Part shown: piece after piece, positions 1-14,475 of the stretch
Layout: each line of letters opens with the position of its first letter
Numbering within the stretch: the first letter of the stretch is position 1
NCBI GenBank assembly: GCA_020310875.1
Contig: CM035423.1
Coordinates: forward strand, 136,810,020-136,874,019
From: Ceratopteris richardii
Lineage: Eukaryota > Streptophyta > Polypodiopsida > Polypodiales > Pteridaceae
Length of the DNA stretch: 64,000 bases
Direction of reading: 5' to 3'
Notes under the pieces: model-generated
What the model saw: only the letters and a program-made list of their open reading frames with translations
What the model was told of the DNA's origin: nothing
Databases searched by the model: none
Position numbers and translations under genes: made by a program

Positions 1-372
1 TTGGTTACATGAAATGGTGTAACTTGCCATTCTGGATTTATCTAATACGGAATGCTTTAGAGAAGTGTAAATGTAATATAGGGCATGGATTCCAAAAATA
101 AAGTCATCACGTGTTCAAAGTAGATAACAAAAAACTTTTCATATTTTTCTATTTAAATTTTGCCTTGGTACATTTTGTGGACGAAATAAATCTTAACAAA
201 ATAAGTATAATAAAAAATAGTAGCCAAATTGTATCCATAATTTTGGGAACTTATAAGGGCAAACAAGGAGATCATAATCACAAGGAGCCTCTGAACATTG
301 CTCAATAATGGAGATTCTGATATGATGAACTATATAATTCAGTGATTATGAGTATTGCAAAGAAGATCCTAC
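1..372. other. AT-rich 3' flank of the phytocyanin gene
   Basis: AT-rich sequence without a convincing coding frame. It lies downstream of the phytocyanin stop codon (minus strand) and should hold its 3' UTR. I see no canonical AATAAA on the minus strand here. The 65-codon plus-strand frame at 111-308 has no recognisable motif and is probably chance. Confidence 0.4.
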
Positions 373-1969
<1,597 letters not shown>

Positions 1970-2419
1970 TGCTTCTTCCAGTCCCTTGTTCTCCTCCTTT
2001 TACTCTTTTTCTTGACTCTCTCACGTGAAGTTCGAAGCGTGCCAGTCCTCATGCTAGCGACCTGACAACGAGGCCGAGGTCACGGGCAGGACTAATGGAG
2101 GATTTTGTCGCTTCCCTCGTCCCAAGAAGATTGTGAGGACGAACTCTCGCAAGCATGTATGCATACATACATAGATAGGTGAGCACACATAACATACACA
2201 CGTTCACGCATGAATACTTACATGCTTCAATCTACATAGCTGACCATCCATTACATACACGCATGCATATACATACATCAATTTATGGTAGGTCCACCTG
2301 CAAAACGGCTTTCCAGATTTTGACAGATTTCAAAGTTAGATGGATGCATCAACATAACTTCTTTTCCATATAAAGACATTGTAAAATGTGCTGCTAAAAT
2401 GTTGCCAAAGTCATCAGGT
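1970..2419. other. Phytocyanin 5' flank / promoter region
   Basis: Holds the G-box, a fairly GC-rich stretch at about 2030-2150 (unlike the AT-rich surroundings), then CATA-rich simple sequence at 2155-2290. No complete coding frame is supported. A short frame in the GC-rich part could be part of an unseen exon, but nothing confirms it. Confidence 0.4.
2022..2027. promoter_or_regulatory. G-box (CACGTG) upstream of phytocyanin
   Basis: A palindromic CACGTG lies about 55 bp upstream of the phytocyanin start codon. G-boxes bind bZIP and bHLH factors in plants. No clear TATA box is visible nearby, so this may fall in the 5' UTR or core promoter. Confidence 0.35.
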
Positions 2420-3401
2420 CGAGGGCTCACACATCCTCAAGAGCTATGATTATGATTACAAGCCAATGGCTGAAGCATAAAACCATAAACTCAAACTTTG
2501 TGTCTTCAAGAGGTTAAATTCGATGGCGAAAATCTCTTGAAAAATTTTGAAGAGAACTTCCTCTCAACATGATTGGGTCTCCACGGCCCATTCATGGGGG
2601 TGTGGAGGTGCAATATTGGGATTCAACTAGGTTATCATCTCTCATATGATCTTCCTCTCACCCTCAACACAGATGGGTCGCAGCCAGTTTCGATGGCCTT
2701 TGCTCCTATGTTGTCTCTGTCTATACTCCAAACTCAAACACAAAGCACTCAAGACGGGAATTCTCTTGGCTCTCTCCCTATGGATGAAATGTACCAAAAA
2801 TGCTCTAAGATCAGTGGGAACAAAAAGGGCATGCTATTAATAGGCATATACCAGGAAGTTGGGATCATATAAAGCTTCTCTAAGATCTAGTTGAATTCAA
2901 AGATTCTTGTGGTTTCTCTTGGTCGAACTTCCACACTAGTGTCAAGCCTCACAAATCTAGACTTGATAGGAGTTACATCTAAATATCATCGACCACCCTC
3001 TCCTAAAGCATGGATATTATTGTGTAAGATCACTTTCTAGTTCTCACTTCTTTTCAACCCTCTACTAAGGGTAGGAAGGTTCTTTGGTTCCATGTACATC
3101 CTTCGGTGTTTTCAGTCCCTTCAATTGAATTCAAATATTATTTCGGTTCCTCTTGGTCAAGCCTCTAGACTAGTGCCAAGCTTCACAAAGCTAGACTTTA
3201 CAAGGGTTACATCACTCAAAATATCTTTGACCACCTAGGGCCTCCCACCCTCTCCCAAAGCATATTATTGTGTCAGATCACTTCTTAATTGTCACTTCCT
3301 TTTCGCACTTTGCTAAGGGTAGGAAGGGTCCTTAGTTCCATGTACATCCTTCAATGTTTCTTCTCCCTACGTTCTATCAAGAAATCATTATGTTGGCAGT
3401 G
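2420..3401 (+). mobile_element. LINE (L1-type) fragment, endonuclease domain
   Basis: Translated pieces match the plant LINE ORF2 apurinic endonuclease in order: CLQEVKFDGENLL near 2500, VYTPNSNTK near 2720, GFSWSNFHTSVKPHKSRLDR near 2910-2965, then SDHFLIVTSF near 3270. Frames shift several times and stops are present, so it is dead. A 234-bp internal tandem duplication repeats the last part. The copy stops where gypsy-1's 5' LTR begins at 3402. A LINE reverse transcriptase fragment resumes right after gypsy-1 (16612), so gypsy-1 probably landed in this LINE. Confidence 0.75.
2891..3368 (+). repeat. 234-bp tandem duplication inside the LINE
   Basis: Two diverged copies, about 2891-3124 and 3125-3368, both starting TTGAATTCAA and both ending near the words GGGTAGGAAGG and CATGTACATCCTTC. 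Each encodes the same endonuclease segment (RLD..SDHFL..KGRK..FHVHPS). Confidence 0.85.
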
Positions 3402-3949
3402 TGTTGGCACTCAAGGTAAGGCACGAGGCATGGGAATGCATCAAAGAAGTGGAGACACAAGAAGAGGGAGCATGTAGGGGGCTCCAAGAAGTATATTAGA
3501 AGAAACCCTTATGAAAACAATTATTTTGATCACTAAAAACCATTGTATATATCATTTCATGTTTTTGCAGCTTCATTTTGTGCAAGTTGAGGAGTCCTCA
3601 ACCTTGTTCTCAAGTAGCATCAAGAACCTAATTTTTAACTAGGTCGGCCATTAGGCCTAAAACTGGCCAAAACTAGTCAAAAAAAATATAAAAAGGGTTA
3701 GAAAGCTCATTTTTTAGGCTAGCAAGTTAGAGAAAGAGCTTCTTGAAGAGTATAATTGAGTTATTGAGAATCAAAGCTTCCATTGTTCCTATCTTTGTTA
3801 TCTTGCCTTCTGTGCATATGTGTATGTGTGTTCATGTATGTGCTTGCAACTTACATTACTTGCCATGATTGCTCACGATCTTCATGTCCTCCTCACATCT
3901 CCACAGATTGACAAGTAAAGGAGGTGGTGCTCATGCTTGGGCTACACCA
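3402..3949 (+). repeat. Gypsy-1 5' LTR
   Basis: About 548 bp, matching 15978-16611 along its length with substitutions and indels. It starts TGTTGG. The exact last base is uncertain by a few bases because the two copies differ at the end. Confidence 0.8.
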
Positions 3950-3951
3950 AA

Positions 3952-3973
3952 TATTGGTGCCATTGTCAGGGAG
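3952..3973 (+). other. Gypsy-1 primer binding site region
   Basis: TTGGTGCCATTGTCAGGGA follows the 5' LTR by a couple of bases. It resembles the TTGGCGCCGTTGCCGGGGA primer site common in plant Tat/Athila-type gypsy elements, with several mutations. Confidence 0.6.
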
Positions 3974-4375
3974 TGTTGCTCGAGGACGAGCATTGTGATG
4001 GTAAGATCATAGATTTGCGACATTGGAAGGTAAAAAATAGTCATTTTCTATTACTCTTTTGATTCTGTTTCTCCACCTTCATCTTCACATAATTTTTTTT
4101 TGATTTTGAATGTATATTCCCTACTTTCACCTCAATTCTCATTCATGGCTCTACGAGAGAGAGAGAGAGAGAAAGAAAGAAAGTATTTGTGTGTGCAAGT
4201 CTCTATGATTTTCATGACCCTCTGCAAAACACACAGGCCTCGGTGCTCGATTTTGAATTTTCTGTCAAAATTCTCAAAAAATCATCATTTTCTAGAAAAA
4301 CTCACAACTTTCTCAAAAATTCAATTTTTTTTTTAGCATCATGACTCTCACCTTAGTATTGGAAGTTCCTGCCTA

Positions 4376-4690
4376 AAATCATTCAAAAAATCATGATTCT
4401 CTGCCATACTCTCAACATCATGATTGTCTCACAACATCACGATTGTCTGCCTCTCACAAAATTGCAATTCCCTGGTTGTCTCAACATCACAACTGTCTCA
4501 TAGCATCGTGATTGTCTAACTTCCACAAAATTGTGATTCTCTGGTTGTCACAACATCACAATTGTCTCACAACATCATAATTGCCTGGCTCTCACAAAAT
4601 CATGATTCTCTAGTTGTCACAACATCGTGATTTTCTCATAACATTGTGATTCTCTTAGACAATCATGATATTTTCACACAATCATGGCTT
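4376..4690. repeat. ~20-bp minisatellite in gypsy-1 leader
   Basis: About fifteen diverged units of a CACAACATCATGATTGTCTC-like word in direct tandem. A longer period of about 105 bp (five units, marked by CTCACAAAAT..TTCTCTGGTTGTC) is visible, so the array grew at two scales. No coding role seen. Confidence 0.8.
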
Positions 4691-5354
4691 CCTTAAACAA
4701 ATACATAGATATCCTGAGACGTTCTATTTGTCTGTTTGACCGCTAGGAGCCTGACCATGTATATGGTCACAAGCTTACCTGATAGGACATATGAGTTTGG
4801 AATTGTCATTCCTGAGATGGAAATGGAAGTTCTAGAGCAAGGAACCCTCGAAGGAGAACCTAGGACATGTAGAGGTAAATCCGACTAGAGTGATCACCCC
4901 ATAGTGGGTCCCCCAAGACAATAAGAGCATAGAGTTATTCTTGAATACGAGCATTGATGAGGCATTTTGGAGGTTTAAACCCGACCAACCTAACAAAGCT
5001 GGATCAATCACCATTTATGAGTTTAAGGACCCAGAGACACCAAGCAAGGTTGTCTATCTAGATAACACTTCAAAGAGGATGTTGCTAGTTATGGAGCAGG
5101 GTAGGCATGTCTACACCTATAAGGGCAAACTGATCTTCCCTCCATCAAGATAAAATGTTTCCCGTGGCATCTAAGGATCAGAATCATTCCAAGCTCATGG
5201 AACCCAAAGAGATAGAGAGAGAGAGAGAGACTAAAAGTGAGTTAGATCAGGAATGGAAATAGATAGGATAGATTAAGAGAGGCATAGAGGCGCAAGACTT
5301 CAAAGAGGTGCACATGAATTTCCTCTACCAATACCCAAAGAATATCGTAGGATC

Positions 5355-6800
5355 TTGAGGCCTATGCAATTGGTTAAGTCCATGAAAAATTACTTTGATG
5401 GCATAGGAGATTCATATGATCACGTAGTAGTGTTTGGACAAGTATTGAGAATTGAACAAGTTGATGACATGTTCACTCAATATAATGGTTTTGGTCTGAC
5501 TCTCAAGAACATAGCCTTGACTTGGTTTCAACCATCACACCAATGGAAATTTAGAAACATAAAAAAATTATTGGAAGCTTTCATAACTCAGTTCTCCAAG
5601 AGTGTCATCCAACACAATACCTCATCCCTGATTCATAGCTTTGAGCAAACTCCTTAGGAGACATTTCGGCTTGCAAGTAGATGATTTAGATAGTATCTAG
5701 AGAGATGCCCTATTCTCGAGTTACTCACACCATCCAAACAAGTGTCTTTATTTCTAGATGGATTGTTAAGTGCCAAATTGAGATCTTACATTTACCTAAA
5801 GGAACTTAGAACCATAGAGCACTATGTTGACATGTGCAAAAACATAGAGGACAACCTAGGTGATGAACTAGAGCCTCAAAAATCTATAAAGATTCTATCG
5901 ATTCTACAAGTTTCATTTCCAAGCCATCCACCTCCATTGAAGAACTGGCAGAGAAGGTAGCTCAAAAGCTAGGATCCTCAGGCAAACACACACATAGAAT
6001 GGTCTCAATGAAATGATGCTATATGTGCGGAGGAGACCACATGGAGCTAATTTTTGCCCAATCATGGCTTAACCCCAAGGAAACCCTAGCGGCTGATACT
6101 ATAGGAAAGAGAGAAAATGCATGAACCACATGGCTCAAGATTTTGCACAATAGGAAGGCCATCAGAAAAACTTATCAACAACCTTACCAATAGGGTAGGT
6201 ATCAGAACCAATACCAATAGCCATATTATAGTCTACAATAGCAATATCACCTACAACACCAATAGCAATACAAGGCACCATATAGGCCACAACTGGTCCT
6301 AGGAAACAAACCGTCACCGCTTTCCAATGTGATCCCAATTAATTATGTAGTGGCAGAGGAGAACCCTAATAGAGCATTGGTACCAATGACCCCATTGATC
6401 TCAAAAAATGACCCCCATGCTCAAAGTTTTGACCACAACCATGAAGATAGTCCACAAACTTATTACACATAATCACCCAAGCGAAGTGAGACTTATCCAT
6501 ATCAATATGAGGCACTACCTATGGAACCAAATTGAGAGCCACAATAGTCCAATGTCATGTATATGGATCCTAACCCCAGGCCCCAATTGAGACAAATGAG
6601 ACCACAAGCCCTTAGAGGAACATGTTTTAGATGTTATGGAGTCCATTTCATTCAGGAATGTCCCTACCCACCAGCTCTAGGACAAGGACAGAACATCACA
6701 ATACAAGGCTTTTGTCTTGAGTGCAACAAGGAACATCTCCCAAGAGATGTCCAAGGAACCCCTCTAGTGAGCCCAAGGTTACACCCATTAATGGAGTAGG
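5355..6800 (+). pseudogene. Gypsy-1 gag remnant
   Basis: Frames resemble a plant gypsy gag (retrotransposon gag domain): LVKSMKNYFDGIGDSYDHV near 5370, LTWFQPSHQW near 5520, and a CCHC zinc knuckle-like CFRCYGVHFIQECPYPP at about 6620. Interrupted by several breaks. Followed by a Lys/Glu-rich linker up to about 7650 with no recognised domain. Confidence 0.7.
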
Positions 6801-7872
6801 CTTAGTGGTGGATTCAAATTCAATAGCATTAACGTGGTTGCTATGTGGGCAGTCACAAGGGCACAAGCCTTAAAATAGGCTAAACTAGCTAAACAATCAG
6901 AGTCAACTGAATCAAGAGAGCCTAGTAAGAGGAAAACAAGAACATGGAAGGATACAAGGGAGAAGTTAAATGGTAAGTTGGATAGAAAGGTATCCAAACT
7001 AGAAGAAAGCCAGAGAGACGCAAAAATAAAAATTGCTGACATTGCATCTCAAAACCCCTCGCATGCCGAAAATCTGTCCACTCCACTTCATCCCACCCCA
7101 CCACTCATTGTAAATAGACCACAACTAGTGTCTATTCTCATAGTTCCAACCCCAGAAGGCTTGGACATGATGTTCAAGGCCTACCAGGCTTGACGTCAAG
7201 AAGGGCCAACAATTACAAACCTAGAAAAGAGTTACCTTAGGGTAGATTTAGAGATTAAAGTGACAAACGTTTTCATGAAAATGTTATAACTAGCTTAGGC
7301 TATGCTTGAGGCCAATCAATTGTTCAATTAGACAAATTCTATTAAAACAGGTTTGCATTTAGGGCTTATTAGAAATACTAGAGCAGTTGGTAAACAAGCG
7401 GCAGGTTTCTTTGCCTCCACAAGCTCAACAAGTTTTTGAAAGAGGAAGATCACCACCAAATAAAGTTTATGTTCTTGATTACATGGATGTTGGAAAACCT
7501 CTTTCAATTGAACAATACTCCCAAGAGTTCTTGGGGGAAATAGAAGAAGAGAAATGGGCCAAGGAGATGGGTAATCCCCCTCCTATTCTTGAAATTGATG
7601 ATCTTCATGATCAATTCCCCAAGAACTTTCATCTATTTATGGAGACCAAGTAAAGCAACAAGAAGACAAAAGGTTAGATTTTGAATCTAATTCTTTACAA
7701 GAGTTTCCACAATGCACAGGCCCATGGGAATCTAAATCTCTTTATATCAGAGCTCCCACAATTTGATAAGAAATGAAGACTCAATGGTTCCAAGAAACAC
7801 TGAAGTCATGAAGAACACTAAGGTGCAGTGTCATCTCACCTTAGAAGAGCTGCTCAAAGTAAAACCTGAGAT

Positions 7873-8298
7873 GTGGAAACATATGGCGAATCAGGCTCTA
7901 AGCAAAAAGTCCCAGGGATACCTCTAGAAAAAATAGGAAACATGAGTGAAGGTGAAGAAGGTGATACTTATGTTCCAATCACCTACCAAGGTTGCACAAC
8001 CACCTCCTTGTGGAGGTGGTGGTGTTGCGATTCATGTGTTGGTGTTGTGATTGTGACCATCTCCTTGCGGAAGCAATGGGGCAAACCTGCATTAAGACGA
8101 ACTAGAAGATTTGAAAGACTTCAAGGATTGCTAGACGGGATAACTCTAACCACTTGTGGTGTAGAGTTTGAACACACCTTTGCTATCTGTGACTTTGGCA
8201 AAAGTAACGTCTATGAAATGATCCTAAGAAGATGCTTCTTATCGAAACTGCAAATAGTACAAGATTGGGGACCAATTCCTTGTACTTCTAGCACTTAG
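7873..8298 (+). pseudogene. Gypsy-1 protease-region remnant
   Basis: The end of this frame (FEHTFAICDFGKSNVYEMIL..LSKLQIVQDWG) follows the pattern of the C-terminal part of plant gypsy aspartic proteases. It lies between gag and RT as expected. Broken. Confidence 0.45.
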
Positions 8299-9003
8299 GG
8301 GTCACAACCAAGGTCAATCTAAAGGATTATACCTTTAGAAATGTACCACCTATATAGTGGAATCCTATCCACAAGGTGTATTAAGAAGATTCGATCTCTT
8401 TGTATATTGTGTAAGTTCCTCTGATACATCCTGGATGCATGAAGATACTCACTTGTGGATGTGCAAGCTCACAGAGAAAGAGGAAAGATGCCTAAAAGTG
8501 AGGGAAGAAGGAACTTCTCAAGGAGCCAGACCAGTGAGAGACCCAACCTATACATCGATGATCTTTTTGAATGAGTAATTTGAGCCTCATTGTTGGGAGG
8601 AAATCTTAGCCACCATGGACATCGCTATCAATGAAGAATAGTGGATGCCTCATTATGATGAGGAGTTTTATGATATCTCTTTTTTCATGTGTGAACCCTT
8701 GCTAGACGAGTGTGACTCTAATAAGGTCATAGAAGAAGATGATGACAGCGACGATCTAAAATCCATTGTGATGGATAGTTGCCTTGACTCAAACGAGCAC
8801 TATCTAGAAAATGTAGGAGTATCCACCCAAAAAGAAGAAAACCTTTCACAAGCATTAAAACTATAAATTCAAGGGAGGAAATTTAAGGTAGTCAAAAGAA
8901 AAAGAAAAGAAAAGGAGTGAAACAAGGAGAGGAGGAATCATTGTTCGAAGTACCATAGAATTTCAAGAAATATGAAGTTGAAAATGAGAAAAATTTGGTA
9001 TGA

Positions 9004-10550
9004 ATGTCTAAGAGAGAGGGCATCATAGGAGAAGCATATGATAACAAAGAAAAAACAAAAAAAAAATTAGTAACCATTGAAGAGAAAGAAGAGAAATCAA
9101 CGTACATAGGGGAAGACCTAAGTGAAGAAGAAAAAGTAGATCTTGTAGCTTTATTAAGGGAATATAGGGATGTGTTTGCATGGATCTATAGAGACCTAAA
9201 GGGGGTAGATCCAAAAATATGCTCTCATACGATCCCCATGATGGAAGATGCCAAGCCCACCAAACAATAGCCCTACACATATAATGACACTTATGTAGCC
9301 AAAATAAAAATAAAAGAAGAAATGGATAGATTTATTGAAGCTGGATTTATCTATGAGATTGAGCATACTGAATGGATGTCCCCCATTGTAGTGCTACCCA
9401 AGAAGAACAAAAAGTTGTGAGTGTGTACTAACCTTAAAAAAGATTATGCCGTTATAATCAAAGATAGCTATCCACTTCCAATCATTGATCATTTATTGGA
9501 GTGTGTTGCAAGAAAGGACGTTTATAGCTTCCTTGATGGATTCTCATATTAGAACCAAGTAGTCATTCCCCTCAAGATCAACACAAAACAACCTTCACCA
9601 CAAAGTGGGCAATCTTTGCATTTTTTGTGATGCCATTTGGGCTCACCAATGCACCTACAAAATTCCAAAGGCTCATGTACCATGTCTTCAAAGAGTTCTT
9701 GCAAAAGAGCTTAGAAGTATATGTGGATGATTTATTTGCTTATTCCCAAGAAAGAAGACACCACATCCTAGAGCTCAGATCAATTTTTAACAAGTGTAGA
9801 GAATATCGAGTGTGTTTGAACCTAGAAAAGTGTGTGTTCATGGTATGTCAATGTAAGATCTTAGGTCATACTGTTTCTAAGAATGGAATATCAACAGATG
9901 AGGAAAAGTTAAGAGCCATAGTGGAGTTGTCGAGGCCAAGGAACATTAACAATGTACAAGCCTTTATGGGCCATTGTGGATTTTACTATAGGTTTATTCA
10001 CATGTATGTCATCATAGCTAAACCTCTTTATGCTTTGTTGACAAATTTTGAGTGGAATGATGAATGCAAAAACTCCTTCATTAAGTTGAAGAGATGTTTG
10101 TGCATAGCCCCAATACTGACCACTCCTTATAGGAATGAACCATTCCATGTCCATGTAGACGCATCCAATTATGCAATAGGATGTGTGCTAGCACAACCCA
10201 CAGGTGAAGGAAATATAGATTTTCCTACAGCATATGCTATCAGACAACTAAACATGGTTGAACAAAACAATACAACGACCGAGAGAGAAGGTTTAGGCAT
10301 GGTATATGTTGTGAAGAAGCTTAGACACTATCTATTTTCAAACAAGTTCAAGTTTTTCATTGATAATCAAGCTTTATTATTTTATGGTCAATAAACCTTG
10401 CAATACAGGATGTTTAGTAAGATGGTTCTTCTTACTAATGGAATACAACTTTGAAGTGGTTGTTAGGAAAGGTAGGCCCCACCTCAAGGTGGATCAACTT
10501 TCTCACATCACTTCAGGGGAGTCACTGCAAGGAGTGTCTAATGAACTACC
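9004..10550 (+). pseudogene. Gypsy-1 reverse transcriptase and RNase H remnant
   Basis: RT landmarks in order: YRDVFAWIYRDLKGVDPKI near 9170, MPFGLTNAPTKFQRLMYHVF at 9630, VYVDDL at about 9717, LGHTVSKNGI near 9862. RNase H follows with FHVHVDASNYAIGCVLAQ near 10140 and NNTTTEREGLGMVY near 10270. Domain order is that of Ty3/gypsy. Several breaks. Confidence 0.85.
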
Positions 10551-10799
10551 TGACACTTATCTATTCAATTTAGAAGTTTTTCCTAAATGGAAAATAAGTT
10601 GTTATCTGTCCTAACCTTCAAAATCGCAAATAAAAATGTGAAAACAAACAAAGATGAAATTATAAAATCACAAAAATATCAAATATTGGTAGGAAGTATG
10701 TACAAACAAGCTACAGAGGGTGTACTAGCTTGTTGGATTAACGAGGATGAACTAGAAGTTGGTTGCAACAAGTCCATGAAGGATTGCTAGGAAATCACT

Positions 10800-12180
10800 A
10801 TCCTAAACAACGAATATTATAGAATCTGAAATGTTTAGGAGTGTATTGGCCTAGTATGGATAGAGAAATATATGAGAGGATTAAGAATTGTCTAGGGTGC
10901 CAGAAGAGACCCCAGTGGAGTATGCTACCCTTTATCATGTGTCATTAATTATAGAATGGAGTGCCCCTTTGGTAGAATTTATGAGATCAGAAACGCTACC
11001 CAACGAGGCTAGTGTAGCAGGAAAATGAAGCATGGAGCAAGAGGCTCAGGACTATGCCTTATTAGGATACAACCTAGATGGAAGTGGCAAAGATGGTTAC
11101 TTAAGACTATGCATTCACGGATCAAACTATTTGACAATCTTAGAAACTACACATAGTGGTGTTGCAGGTGGACACTTTGAGCCTAACCAAGTAATTAAGA
11201 CCATTCTATTCTCACAACTTTGGTGGCCCACTCTTCATATGGATGCACATACCTATGTGAAGATATGTGACACATGCCAGTGTGCACAATATCCATTCAT
11301 AAAAGATGAGATTCTTTTGAGGCCAATGATGGGAGGACGTGCATTCTTGAAGTGGGATATAGACTTTTGTAAGTCCTATTAACCCCCCAACTAGAAACTC
11401 CCATGTAGAGTACATTATTGTAGCCATAGATTACCTTAAAAAGTGGGTAGAAGTAAAAGCCATGACAAAGAATGATGCTCAAATGATGGCTAAGTTCTTA
11501 TTCAAGAGTGTGTTCACCAGATACGATTTACCAATAGAGTTAGTAATGATAGAGGTACGTACTTCTTGAATGAAGTCATTAAAAACCTTATCCAAGAATT
11601 CTTGGTGATACATAAGAAGTTTGTCCCCCATCATCCACAAGCTAATGGACAAGCTGAGAGCACAAATAAGATCCTATGTAATGTATTGACAAATCTGGTA
11701 ATAATAAAAAGCTCTGATTGGGATAAACAGCTTCATCATGCAGTTTGGGCTTGCCAAGTTGCCTACAAAACAGTACTCAATGCCACACCATTTCAAATGG
11801 TCTTAGGGTATAATGTTGTGTTATCATTAGACTTCTTGATCCCGACTTTAAAAGTAGCACAAGAGCACGAGTGGAATGGACACAATTTGTCCTCCATGAT
11901 ATTTGATCAAGAATGATTAGGTGAACTAAACTACGAGCGACAATAGGCATCTATGCTCCAAAGAAAAGACAAAAGGCATACTTTGATGCACACATCAAGG
12001 ATAAAGGATTGAAAGAGGGAGACCTAGTGTTGACTTATACACTAAAGCAGCATGCTTGTAAATTGGAAAAATGAGGATATGGACCCATGATCATTAATAG
12101 AATTTCCACTGGTGGTGCGGTTCAATTGGCCACTCTAGAAGGTGACATCTTGGCAAGCTATATTATTGGATATCGAGTCA
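10800..12180 (+). pseudogene. Gypsy-1 integrase remnant
   Basis: Shows the HHCC-like zinc region (GGHFEPNQVIKTILFSQLWWPTLH..CDTCQ, about 11165-11280), WDIDF near 11353, and a catalytic-core tail HHPQANGQAESTNKIL at about 11630-11680. The C-terminal part fades at about 12180, where the minus-strand copia piece begins. Broken. Confidence 0.8.
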
Positions 12181-12185
12181 AGCAT

Positions 12186-14475
12186 AAACACTTCAGACTT
12201 TGTTTTTAATGGATATAGCCATGCATGCCTAGAAAATTCATCAATGAAAGTCATGAAGTAAAGATAGTTCCTAAACGAAGCTGTTTGCATAGGACGATAG
12301 ACATCACTATGTACAAGTTGCAATTTCTGAGTAGCTCAAACTGAACCATCTTTTGGGAAGGAGGAATGCAACATTTTGCTCAAAATACAGCCTTCACATA
12401 CATGTTTACCAAGTGCCTCAAGTTTGGGCAAAGAGGACACCATTTTAGATGAATCATGTAATACACATGTTGAATCATTCATAGATTTTTCATAGTCTAT
12501 GAGCTTATATAGCCCATGACATAAAATGCCAGAAGCAATAATGACATTGCCATTCGATAGATCATGAACTGTAAATCTGTCATCAACAAACTTCACAAAC
12601 AAGTCAATCTCGGTTAATGCTAAAATTGATAATTGATTTTTCCTGATCCCTAGCATAAATAAAGCCTCCAATAATGTAAAGCTACCATCAGCAATAGTCA
12701 AAATGATCTTACCAACTCCCATCAAAGGATAAGAGGAGTTGTTGGCACATATGACAGTATTCCCTATAGGGGCAGGCTCAAGTGGAGTGAAGAAACTATG
12801 CTACAAGGTAATATGCTTGGTTGCCCCACTATCAAGGTACCAAACATCTAAGTCTACTGCAAACATACATTGTTCATGTGAAGATGGTTCATAACTGCAA
12901 ATAGTAGTAAATGTCAATTCTTCATTCTGCACAAGATTAGCAGACTCTGTTTTGGGTGTAGAGGCCTCTGCAACAACCATTCTAGCCTCTTTTTTGTTTG
13001 CCTCTTTTGCAACCAGTTTTGGACAACTCTTTATGACATGATCATTTCCTTTACAGTATTTGCAAAACAATTTCTACTTTTCTATTTTCTTCTCATCTCT
13101 GTCATCCTTCTTTGATTGTGCAAAATTAGCAGATTTCTGCTTTCCAGTAGAAGAGCTCCATTTACCTTTGCCCTTCTGACTAGCCAGGAAATCTTGATCT
13201 ACAACATGCATAATGGACTTGTTCTGCTTAGACTGATCTTCCTGCAATAGAACAGAGAATAACTCCTCAAATGTTAAGGCATTTGGATTGCCTTTCATCA
13301 TCAATTGAAGAGTAGAAGCAAAACTTTGATATGAATCTAAAAGACCATTAAGAATAGTCTACACAAGTGAACTATCAGGAAAGACTTCATCAGCAGAAAT
13401 CAAATGCTCCTTCAAATCTTTGATCTTTGTCAAAAATCTATCCATGGAACCTCCTTCATTCATGTGCTCACTCTCCAACTGTTTTTGGAGGTAAGCAACA
13501 GGAGCCTCATTCCTTGCCTAGTGTAAAGTGGTTAGTGTATCCTAAGCATCCTTTGTTTTTTTTGCATGAGCGAATGTGGGGAATAATGGCATGTTTGATA
13601 GATAAGGCTATCAATGCATGTGCTTGAGCATCTCTTGCATCCCAATGAAGCTGCTCTGTAGTAGGTGCAGCAAGAAATGCAACACAAATAGGACCTAAAG
13701 AATATCACCATCTTCAATGTCATCTGCATCACCTTCAACAACTGTGTTTGTAGGTGTAATAGGACGTTTTTCAACACGCTACACAATATTCCACAATCCT
13801 TTTGCAACCAATACATGTCGCATCATATAAGCCCATAATGGGTAATTGGTACCATCCAACTTATCCTCAATAGCCAACATACATCACTGCTTTTAGCCAT
13901 GGCCACTGACTTAAATACCCTGATGTAGAAAAATGATTGTATCTCAAAAAGTTGAACAAAATTACCCTGTCAACTTTTTCTAAACATGTAGCATACTTCG
14001 AGCCGCTTATAGTAATGAATGAAACTTGTATATATCTTTGGCACAAAAAGACAAAATTGTCTACACAGTCACTATAATTCTGCATTTGGAGGCAGAAAGG
14101 ATCTCACATCACGATTTCGACACCACATACCAAAGCTATTCTGAACACCTAATCACTTTGAGTATGCTCACCAAATTTCATGTGATTCTGAGACTGTGAT
14201 ACGAGGGGTGTCGATGATGCCCCAGATGAAGCGGTGACCTATTCTGGTACCAATTGTTGGAGTTTGAGGTATGTGGAAGCATGCAAACAGCACAAGGAAG
14301 AAGAAGAAGCTTGGAGCACAACACACAATAATGAATGTATTACTACTAGAATGTACAAATATTAGTAACCCGTTTGGGTTATAGGCATATATACAGGCCG
14401 AGGGGAAAAACCTCATAAAGAAGGAAAAAAGTGCCTCGATAGTCCTAGTGTGTTCACACACATCACTACCTAAAT
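12186..14475 (-). mobile_element. Minus-strand copia fragment (5' LTR, gag, protease, start of integrase)
   Basis: Reading on the minus strand: a short LTR (about 14258-14475) ends CTCCAACA at 14258 and is followed by TTGGTACCAGAATAGG, a match to the initiator-Met tRNA primer site. Next come gag, a zinc knuckle (CKYCKGNDHVIKSC, about 13065), a copia protease LDSGATKHI at about 12820, the pre-integrase HVCEGCILSKMLHSSFP near 12390, and the integrase start (HSDVYRPM..FIDEFSRHAWLYPLKTKSE, about 12180-12320). RT, RNase H and the other LTR are absent, so it is truncated at about 12186. Broken and old. Confidence 0.8.
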
